From Deltaproteobacteria bacterium (GTDB taxonomy: Bacteria; Desulfobacterota; DSM-4660; Desulfatiglandales; B25-G16): a stretch of DNA of 7,165 bases. How positions within the stretch are numbered: position 1 is the stretch's first letter; every line of letters begins with the position of its first letter. The stretch lies in NCBI GenBank assembly GCA_019308645.1, contig JAFDHR010000114.1, positions 1 to 7,165 of the forward strand, given 5' to 3'. Positions 1 to 4,623 of this stretch are shown here, one piece after another. A program made the position numbers and the translations under genes. Under the pieces are notes generated by a model that was not told the origin of the DNA, ran no database searches, and saw only the letters and a list, made by a program, of their open reading frames with translations.

Positions 1-335
1 AAAAGGGTCGAAACAACCACAACGGCTATAGCAATACCTCCCCTTATAGGTCCAAAAAGGTGTCTCATGGCATCGAAAAGACCTTCAGACACACCTGATC
101 GGTCCAATATTTGGGCCATAAATATAAAGAGCGGAATCGCAATAAGGATATAATTATCCATAATGCCATAAATCCTGTTCATAAATATACCGAAACACCC
201 GGGACCCCATCCTATGAATCCAAAAATGACGGCAAGACCCCCTAAAACAAAGGCAAGTGGATGGCCCAAAAGCAGGCCTATTATAAGGCCCACAAACATG
301 AGTACAGCCAAAACTTCAGGGCTCAGATCTATCAT
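1..335 (-). CDS. dctM: TRAP transporter large permease DctM (N-terminal part, cut by window edge)
   Basis: This is the large membrane subunit of a TRAP transporter, which forms the ion-coupled channel for substrate handed over by DctP. Only the first 111 codons are inside the window; the frame is open to position 3 and runs off the left edge. The translation starts MIDLSPEVLAVLMFVG and contains the hydrophobic stretch GLIIGLLLGHPLAFVLGG, then IAIPLFIFMAQILDRSG and FGPIRGGIAIAVVVVSTL. The IPLF(I/F)FMG..L.RSG and GPLRGGLAIA patterns are hallmarks of the DctM family. Its ATG overlaps the dctQ TGA by four bases (ATGA), so the two are translationally coupled; AAGGAG lies 8 nt upstream, inside the last codons of dctQ. 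Full-length members are about 425-435 residues, so roughly three quarters is missing here because of the window, not because the gene is broken. Confidence 0.93.
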   Translation of the reverse strand, partial: MIDLSPEVLAVLMFVGLIIGLLLGHPLAFVLGGLAVIFGFIGWGPGCFGIFMNRIYGIMDNYILIAIPLFIFMAQILDRSGVSEGLFDAMRHLFGPIRGGIAIAVVVVSTL

Positions 336-835
336 AACTCCCTCTCCTTAAGTGCGATATGTAACTGCCGAACGAAAATAGCAAATCCTTGGATTAGAAG
401 CAAAAACGCAACTAGCGGAATAACAGTTTTGATTGGGTAAAGCGGGGGGGCAAAAACACTCCAACTTGTTTCGTGCATAGCCCATGATTTTGCTGCATAT
501 TTTGTCCCTTGATACAACCATACCAATAGAAAAGGAAAAAAGAATGTGACATAGGTAATGACATCACAAATAGCCTTTCTTTTTTGGCTTAATTTCCCAT
601 AGAGAATATCGATTGCCACATGGGATTTAGATAACAGTGCGTATGCAGACACAATCATGAAATGAAATGCATATAATTGGATGGTAACCTCAAAATTCCA
701 TATAGTTGGACAACCAAGAAATCTCCTCAAAATGACTTCGAGGATAACCAATATGGTAAGAATAACAATGACCCAACTGAATATCCTTCCTGTCCATTCA
801 CTGATATTGTCTATGATATGTAAGAATTTTCTCAA
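332..835 (-). CDS. dctQ: TRAP transporter small permease DctQ
   Basis: This is the small membrane subunit of the TRAP transporter, which partners DctM in the inner membrane. From the chosen start it has 167 residues and about four hydrophobic segments (roughly 17-38, 51-69, 90-109 and 135-156). Family landmarks are the EVILRRF region after segment 1, SKSHVAIDILYG after segment 2, and the ETSWSVFAPPLYPIK..IPL motif before segment 4. I chose TTG at 835-833 because a perfect GGAGG (848-844) sits 8 nt upstream and because family members usually begin close to the KFLHxxDxxSEWTGR motif. An in-frame GTG at 865 gives 177 residues (MSPLFVEEKN...) but has no convincing ribosome site. The gene follows dctP after a 156-nt gap that carries a strong hairpin, and it overlaps dctM by 4 nt. 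Family identity is firm; the start is less so. Confidence 0.9.
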   Translation of the reverse strand: MRKFLHIIDNISEWTGRIFSWVIVILTILVILEVILRRFLGCPTIWNFEVTIQLYAFHFMIVSAYALLSKSHVAIDILYGKLSQKRKAICDVITYVTFFFPFLLVWLYQGTKYAAKSWAMHETSWSVFAPPLYPIKTVIPLVAFLLLIQGFAIFVRQLHIALKEREL

Positions 836-843
836 ATTCTTTT

Positions 844-848
844 CCTCC
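844..848 (-). promoter_or_regulatory. Ribosome binding site that decides the dctQ start
   Basis: GGAGG on the minus strand stands 8 nt before TTG at 835. It would lie inside the coding region if the longer GTG start at 865 were used. This is the main reason for preferring the TTG start. Confidence 0.6.
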
Positions 849-940
849 ACAAATAATGGCGACACTTATTTCTTATTGTCTCGAAAAGCCCTTTCATAAG
901 GCCAAATATTTAAACTGAAAAATCTCCGACACAATATAAG

Positions 941-980
941 ACAAGCCTCCCCTGGAAAATTACTCTTCCGGGAGGCTTGT
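941..980 (-). terminator. dctP-dctQ intergenic hairpin (attenuator or mRNA 3' stabiliser)
   Basis: There is a perfect 11-bp inverted repeat, ACAAGCCTCCC (941-951) with GGGAGGCTTGT (970-980). It is extended inward by GGAA/TTCC (954-957 with 966-969) after a 2-nt bulge, closing on an 8-nt loop. It begins 11 nt after the dctP stop codon. The minus-strand sequence after the stem is CTTATATTG, not a clean U-run, so full termination is unlikely. Partial termination, or protection of the dctP mRNA 3' end, would produce the excess of periplasmic binding protein over membrane subunits that binding-protein transporters generally need. Confidence 0.7.
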
Positions 981-991
981 TGGACATTAAC

Positions 992-2107
992 TTACTTTAT
1001 GCAAGCCTTTATAGCATCAAGATCAGGAAGTACAGGATTACGTCCATATGTAAAAGGAGTTGCAATGGTACGCCATTGGGAAACATCTTTTAGAAATTTA
1101 AACTGGGAATAGGCGACCTTAGCAAATAGGGGATTTTCCTTGCACGACTCAAGTGTATGTTTGTTGGCTATCGCTTGAAGTTTAGCTAAATCTTTATCAC
1201 TCAATCGCGTAATTTTTATTCCCTTGTCTAAAAATTTTTGGGTTCCACCAATTGCACCGTACTCAAAGAATGTGAAACTCTCGGCAAAGCTGGCCCTAGC
1301 AGCATGTTTAAGGGCTACTTTAAGATGATCTGGAAGTTTATCCCAAGCCTTTTTGTTGATCATAACCCCAGTTAAAGACGCTGGCTGATGCCAACCAGGG
1401 GAGGCCCAATATTCGGTCACCTCCTGAAAACCCATGCTCCAGTCAATGCTTGGACTGCAGAACTCACCTGCATCAATCACACCCTTTTCCAATGCCTGAT
1501 AGATTTCACCACCAGCCAGCATGGTTTGAGCAGCACCTATGTCTTTTAGAATTTTCCCCTGTGTTCGTCCTGACATTCGTATCTTAAGGCCTTTATAGTC
1601 TGCAATAGAGTTAATCGGTTTGTGGCCTCGTACCCCAGACTCCATAGGTGTAACACAGTGTGGTAGGTAGACCATGCCGAATTTGCCGTAAGCCTCCTGG
1701 TAAAGCTCAAATCCACCCCCTTGATAAATCCAGACCATGTAGTCAATGGGTGTCAAACCGAAAGGGTAAGAACCAAGTAGATCGAAAACGGTATTTTTAC
1801 CAGACCAGTAATTGGGCCAATCGCCTCCAGCCTGGATCGTTCCATCTGATACGGCCCCAAAAACCTCGAAAGGAGAAACCAGCGATCCCCCTTCAAAGAA
1901 TTTCAAATTCAGCTCCCCTCGTGTAAGCTCATTTGCCGTTTTGACAAAGTGCCTATCGCCTTCAATTAATTGAATTGCTGGCGTCCATGTGGTCGTGTAT
2001 TTCCATCTTATTGTCTTTCCTTCCACAACTGTAGGGACGAAAGCCACAAAAACCAAAAAGCCAATCAAGGTCATCAACAAATTCGATAAAAAAATCCTCT
2101 TTTTCAT
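992..2107 (-). CDS. dctP: TRAP transporter substrate-binding protein DctP
   Basis: This is the periplasmic solute receptor of the TRAP transporter; it captures a carboxylate substrate and delivers it to DctQM. From ATG at 2107 it has 371 residues. Residues 1-30 look like a Sec signal peptide: basic MKKR, then a hydrophobic core around LLMTLIGFLVFVAFV. GLKIRMSG (R177) carries the family's conserved Arg that pairs with a substrate carboxylate. DIGAAQTMLAGGEIYQALEKGVIDAGEF (189-216) and the following GFQEV.EYWASPGWHQP are typical of DctP proteins, especially those resembling the 2-oxoacid receptor TakP, where an E-W pair follows GVIDA; here the pair is E215-F216. The start was chosen because GGAGG (2120-2116) lies 8 nt upstream and the signal peptide begins exactly there. 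A GTG at 2182 would add 25 polar residues in front of the signal peptide. The actual substrate cannot be read from the sequence. Confidence 0.93.
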   Translation of the reverse strand: MKKRIFLSNLLMTLIGFLVFVAFVPTVVEGKTIRWKYTTTWTPAIQLIEGDRHFVKTANELTRGELNLKFFEGGSLVSPFEVFGAVSDGTIQAGGDWPNYWSGKNTVFDLLGSYPFGLTPIDYMVWIYQGGGFELYQEAYGKFGMVYLPHCVTPMESGVRGHKPINSIADYKGLKIRMSGRTQGKILKDIGAAQTMLAGGEIYQALEKGVIDAGEFCSPSIDWSMGFQEVTEYWASPGWHQPASLTGVMINKKAWDKLPDHLKVALKHAARASFAESFTFFEYGAIGGTQKFLDKGIKITRLSDKDLAKLQAIANKHTLESCKENPLFAKVAYSQFKFLKDVSQWRTIATPFTYGRNPVLPDLDAIKACIK

Positions 2108-2115
2108 CTTACTTT

Positions 2116-2122
2116 CCTCCTC
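2116..2122 (-). promoter_or_regulatory. Ribosome binding site that decides the dctP start
   Basis: GAGGAGG on the minus strand, 8 nt before ATG at 2107. It supports the start that places the signal peptide at the very N-terminus. Confidence 0.75.
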
Positions 2123-2178
2123 TTTGTTAGAAAAAATGAGATTAATAATTCTACTGACCGGGTCTATATTTTTTTTGT

Positions 2179-2189
2179 TCACCTCCTTT
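2179..2189 (-). promoter_or_regulatory. Orphan consensus Shine-Dalgarno in the dctP leader
   Basis: AAAGGAGGTGA on the minus strand is an essentially perfect complement of the 16S rRNA 3' end. No ATG, GTG or TTG lies at a usable distance downstream; the only GTG (2182-2180) overlaps the motif itself. The genuine dctP start is some 75 nt further on with its own site. It may be a ribosome standby site, a relic, or the start of the longer 396-residue form. Confidence 0.45.
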
Positions 2190-2252
2190 CTTCTCTTGCG
2201 GTTCTCCCCCTTAATTTATTCATTTCTAATGTTTCAAGATCTCTTAAAGATA

Positions 2253-2266
2253 CGCCATGTTATAAC
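2253..2266 (-). promoter_or_regulatory. Candidate operator, copy 2 of the GTTATAAC motif (dctP leader)
   Basis: CGCCATGTTATAAC (plus-strand reading) contains the 8-bp palindrome GTTATAAC. It matches 13 of 14 bases of a site at 4387-4400, just after the predicted start of the SDR transcript. Both copies have the same orientation relative to the downstream genes. The function is inferred only from this repetition. Confidence 0.35.
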
Positions 2267-2325
2267 AAAAAAGGGTTTGAATCTCATCAATAATAGATTT
2301 GCTTAATTTTACTGAATTGTGAATC

Positions 2326-3261
2326 TTATTCCTGGATGAGCTTCAAAAGCTTGATGAGCTTGTCATCCCTCCACTGAGTCACCTCCGTCAGACTCTTTCC
2401 TCTCAACTCCTCCTTGACCCCTTCCGCTAATATACTCTTTGCCTCCGGAGGGAAGGAAGTCCATGTGTCCATGCTCTTCCACCACTGCTCAAATGCGGGG
2501 CCGAGATGATCGATAAAGTGTTCGATCCCACCTTCTCCACCACCCAGGTGGTAGATCAAGTGCTGCCCCATAAAGGCCCACCTTATGCCAGGCCCGGCAA
2601 AGAGTGCCTTATCTACGTCCTCAACGCTCGCAATGCCCTTTAAGACAATCTCAGTTGCCTCTCGCCATAATGCCGCTGCCAGTCTATTGGCGATATGGCC
2701 GGGTGCTTCCTTTTTCAAGACCACGGGAACCTTTCCCAAATCTTCAAAAAAGGTCTTCATTTTTGAAATGGTATTATCATCAGTCTGTTCTCCTGGTACC
2801 AATTCTACCAAAAGAATAAGGTGGGGTGGGTTAAAGGGATGGGCGATTAGGCAGCGTTCGGGATGCTGTGTTGCCTTCTGGATCTCAGTCATCAGCAACC
2901 CCGAGGAGCTGCTTGCCAGGATGACATCCGGTGAAGTCTCGGCATCCATGACCTTGAATACTTGATGTTTAACCTCATAATTCTCTGCAGCGGATTCCTG
3001 AACGAGTTGAACATCCTTGATGGCCTCACTCAAATCGTTTACAACTGTCGTGTCTGCAATGGCTTTTTTGTAATCCTTGTCCGGCAGTAATCCACGCACC
3101 CGGAGAACCTCAAGATAGTCCTTTGCCATGCGGAGCCCTTTCTGGCAAAGGGAGGGATCAATATCATACATTTTAACCTTGAAGCCCTTACTTGCATAAA
3201 AGGCTGCCCAGCTAGACCCTATGACTCCGGTTCCCACGATCGCGATTGATTGGATCTTCAT
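2326..3261 (-). CDS. NAD-dependent beta-hydroxy acid dehydrogenase (3-hydroxyacyl-CoA dehydrogenase fold, L-carnitine dehydrogenase-like)
   Basis: This 311-residue cytoplasmic oxidoreductase should oxidise the 3-hydroxyl of a small acid or acyl-CoA with NAD+. It has an N-terminal Rossmann domain, VGTGVIGSSWA (G10, G12, G15), with D33 ending beta-2, which favours NAD over NADP. The 3-hydroxyacyl-CoA dehydrogenase catalytic set is present: Ser in ASSSSG (117-120), H141 in AHPFNPP, E153 in LVELV with the His-Glu spacing of 12, and N192 in GHIANRL. The C-terminal domain has GPGIRWAFMGQHLIYHLGGG (223-242) followed by EGG and HF. That pattern is closer to L-carnitine dehydrogenase and related small-substrate enzymes than to fatty-acid beta-oxidation FadB/Hbd. 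Sitting between an SDR and a TRAP transporter also argues for a free hydroxy acid rather than a CoA ester. The ATG has only a weak ribosome site. The exact substrate is unknown, so no symbol is given. Confidence 0.88.
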   Translation of the reverse strand: MKIQSIAIVGTGVIGSSWAAFYASKGFKVKMYDIDPSLCQKGLRMAKDYLEVLRVRGLLPDKDYKKAIADTTVVNDLSEAIKDVQLVQESAAENYEVKHQVFKVMDAETSPDVILASSSSGLLMTEIQKATQHPERCLIAHPFNPPHLILLVELVPGEQTDDNTISKMKTFFEDLGKVPVVLKKEAPGHIANRLAAALWREATEIVLKGIASVEDVDKALFAGPGIRWAFMGQHLIYHLGGGEGGIEHFIDHLGPAFEQWWKSMDTWTSFPPEAKSILAEGVKEELRGKSLTEVTQWRDDKLIKLLKLIQE

Positions 3262-3264
3262 ATA

Positions 3265-3296
3265 CTAATGTGCCCCATTAGCTATTAATAAATAGC
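3265..3296 (-). promoter_or_regulatory. Two abutting inverted repeats before the dehydrogenase start codon
   Basis: GCTATT-AATA-AATAGC (3281-3296) and CTAATG-TGCCC-CATTAG (3265-3281) share one base. The second ends 3 nt before the ATG at 3261, where a ribosome site should be. The only G-rich stretch (GGGG) is in and next to its loop. They may be RNA hairpins that modulate translation or a protein-binding site; the stems are only 6 bp. Confidence 0.35.
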
Positions 3297-3308
3297 AGAC
3301 CACCGGCA

Positions 3309-3338
3309 TTATTACCCAGTTATCTATATGCTTGTCAA
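3309..3338 (-). promoter_or_regulatory. Possible sigma-70 promoter for the 2326-3261 dehydrogenase gene
   Basis: A perfect -35 TTGACA (3338-3333) is followed after 18 bp by TAATAA (3314-3309), a poor -10 match. It lies between a candidate terminator and the gene and would give a leader of about 40 nt. Only the -35 is strong, so this is tentative. Confidence 0.3.
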
Positions 3339-3389
3339 GGAAAATCCAAGGCAGTGGAAACCAAACCTTTATGAACAATGGTTTTTTAG

Positions 3390-3419
3390 AAAAAAAGGGA
3401 CTGCCAGCTTTAGGTCAGT
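3390..3419 (-). terminator. Possible weak rho-independent terminator after the SDR gene
   Basis: On the minus strand ACTG(A)CC pairs with GGCAGT across a 7-nt loop and is followed by CCC and seven T. The stem is only 6 bp with one bulged A, so leaky termination is more likely than a full stop. It lies 30 nt after the SDR stop codon. Confidence 0.4.
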
Positions 3420-3448
3420 ATTAGCAAGCATACTAATAGACAAAACCA

Positions 3449-4288
3449 TTAATAAGTTAAAACCATCCCCCCATCAAACAGGAGGTCCCCACCAATAAGG
3501 TACCTGGAAAAACGTGAAAACCCGAAAATGAACAAATTCGCAACCTCTATGGGTGACATCATCTCTTTGATTCGAGAGGTGCCCATCATCACATCACGGA
3601 CTACCTCTTCCGGCGTAATTCCACGCTGTTCTGCCTGCGAAGGAACTTGTTTTAAGGTTAAGGGTGTTTTTACAAATCCGGTACTGACCGTGAACGACCG
3701 AATTTTGCCCTGGCCTTCGGCGGAAACGGACTGACTCAGGGCACGTAAACCGAACTTGGTGATGTTGTAAACCGGTTTGTTGAGCGTGCAGATGTGTGCA
3801 TGGGCTGATGCCATATTTCCAATTGCTCCTGTGCCATTGCTACTTTTCTTCATAAAAGGAATGGTAAGTTTGGAGAGAAAAAATGGAGCGCGGAGCATGA
3901 TTCGTTGCATGAGGTCATATTTGTCCATGGGAAAATTCTCCACGGAGTCAATGTGCTGGATACCCGCAATGTTCGCAAGGTATTTGATACTTCCCAACTT
4001 AGCTGCCTCCTTTACTGCATGTTCAACTTCCACGTCTTTCGTGAGATCGGTTTTGATGAAAATCATCTGTCCGCCCATTTCCCGAGCTAGTCTTTGTGTT
4101 TTCTTTCCCTCTTCTTCATTTACATCCAGACCTATGGTCATCAATTTGTTTGAAGACGCAGCAATCGCTGTGGCTCTTCCAATACCAGTCCCCGAACCAC
4201 TCACAATACAGATATTATTCGTATTGAACTCGTCATCGTTAAGAATCAATATGTCTTCTTTCTTTATCTCCGACTCGCTGATATCCAT
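3449..4288 (-). CDS. SDR-family dehydrogenase, 3-hydroxybutyrate dehydrogenase-like
   Basis: This 279-residue cytoplasmic short-chain dehydrogenase/reductase probably interconverts a 3-hydroxy acid and its 3-oxo acid with NAD(P). The dinucleotide site is S30-G-S-G-T-G-I-G37, and D55 in IGLDV suggests NAD. NIAGIQ (106-111), S161 in MASAHAH and Y174-N-I-T-K178 are SDR landmarks. The D-3-hydroxybutyrate dehydrogenase residues known to hold the substrate carboxylate (Gln in NAGIQ, His in ASAH, Lys before the catalytic Tyr, Gln in the TPL..KQ segment) align with Q111, H163, K171 and Q214. Differences: the tetrad Asn (usually in INL) is M131, the PGW of the methyl pocket is T203-G-F205, and the C-terminal DGGW is DGGM275. 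An N-terminal extension of about 20 residues precedes the Rossmann fold. The ATG has GAGG 8 nt upstream. It is the first gene after the -24/-12 promoter. The fold is certain; the substrate is inferred. Confidence 0.9.
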   Translation of the reverse strand: MDISESEIKKEDILILNDDEFNTNNICIVSGSGTGIGRATAIAASSNKLMTIGLDVNEEEGKKTQRLAREMGGQMIFIKTDLTKDVEVEHAVKEAAKLGSIKYLANIAGIQHIDSVENFPMDKYDLMQRIMLRAPFFLSKLTIPFMKKSSNGTGAIGNMASAHAHICTLNKPVYNITKFGLRALSQSVSAEGQGKIRSFTVSTGFVKTPLTLKQVPSQAEQRGITPEEVVRDVMMGTSRIKEMMSPIEVANLFIFGFSRFSRYLIGGDLLFDGGMVLTY

Positions 4289-4339
4289 TTTATCATCCTC
4301 ATTCTATACAATGTGATCTACATTCCATTGATTTGTTTT

Positions 4340-4347
4340 TACATGTA
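4340..4347. promoter_or_regulatory. TACATGTA palindrome, copy next to the SDR gene
   Basis: Identical to 4591-4598. It lies inside the predicted leader of the SDR transcript, 52 nt before the start codon, which suits autoregulation or looping between the two copies rather than simple enhancement. Confidence 0.3.
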
Positions 4348-4386
4348 TCTGACACAACATAGCATCATAGAGATGATGATTTAACT

Positions 4387-4400
4387 CGCCACGTTATAAC
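4387..4400 (-). promoter_or_regulatory. Candidate operator, copy 1 of the GTTATAAC motif (SDR leader)
   Basis: CGCCACGTTATAAC (plus-strand reading) differs at one base from 2253-2266 in front of dctP. It would occupy about +6 to +19 of the transcript predicted from the -24/-12 promoter, a position suited to a repressor or to an RNA element. Confidence 0.35.
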
Positions 4401-4416
4401 CTTTCCAAACTAGTCA

Positions 4417-4432
4417 AGCAAATTACAGGCCA
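4417..4432 (-). promoter_or_regulatory. Sigma-54 (-24/-12) promoter of the SDR-TRAP operon
   Basis: The minus strand reads TGGCCT-GTAAT-TTGCT against the consensus TGGCAC-N5-TTGCW. The invariant GG and GC have the required 10-bp separation, and only two of the less conserved positions of the -24 half differ. Transcription would start near 4406, leaving a leader of about 118 nt before the SDR. The adjacent divergent gene encodes a sigma-54 activator, which makes the assignment much stronger. Confidence 0.75.
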
Positions 4433-4550
4433 AGAAGTTTTTCCTTTGCAAATTTCAAGTAAATATAATCGCCTCACAAAGATTTCGCCCTTCTCGCAAC
4501 AGCTTTTGAGGAACAAGACTACTTTACTTTCTGAGAATTTCTTATTGCTT

Positions 4551-4580
4551 TTGTAGTGTATAGTAGTGTAAGGTGGTGTA
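4551..4580. repeat. Three tandem 10-bp repeats, candidate enhancer (activator-binding) site
   Basis: TTGTAGTGTA, TAGTAGTGTA and AGGTGGTGTA follow one another exactly, sharing the core GTRGTGTA. The period is about one helical turn, so each copy faces the same side of the DNA. They lie about 145-174 bp upstream of the predicted sigma-54 start at 4406, in the usual range for an enhancer, and 44-73 bp before the regulator's own start codon. Confidence 0.5.
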
Positions 4581-4590
4581 TCAAGAGAGC

Positions 4591-4598
4591 TACATGTA
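4591..4598. promoter_or_regulatory. TACATGTA palindrome, copy next to the regulator gene
   Basis: This perfect 8-bp palindrome lies about 185-192 bp upstream of the predicted sigma-54 transcription start. The same 8-mer occurs at 4340-4347 near the other end of the divergent region. A dimeric Fis-type activator would bind a palindrome, so this is a second enhancer candidate. Confidence 0.35.
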
Positions 4599-4623
4599 GA
4601 TATTTTGATACGGAGAAGATACC

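Noticed and set aside
1989..2306. Plus-strand open frame (105 codons) over the dctP leader and 5' end
   Set aside because: It is antisense to the dctP signal-peptide region and the dctP/dehydrogenase gap. Its hydrophobic, Phe/Leu-rich translation comes from the AT-rich complement, and no ribosome site or known domain is visible.
3777..4316. Plus-strand open frame of 179 codons opposite the SDR gene
   Set aside because: It lies entirely antisense to the SDR, whose motifs (GSGTGIG, YNITK) are unmistakable. The antisense translation has no recognisable domain.
4551..4580. CRISPR-type repeats or replication iterons
   Set aside because: There are only three 10-bp units with no spacers, no cas or rep genes, and the position is within an obvious promoter region.
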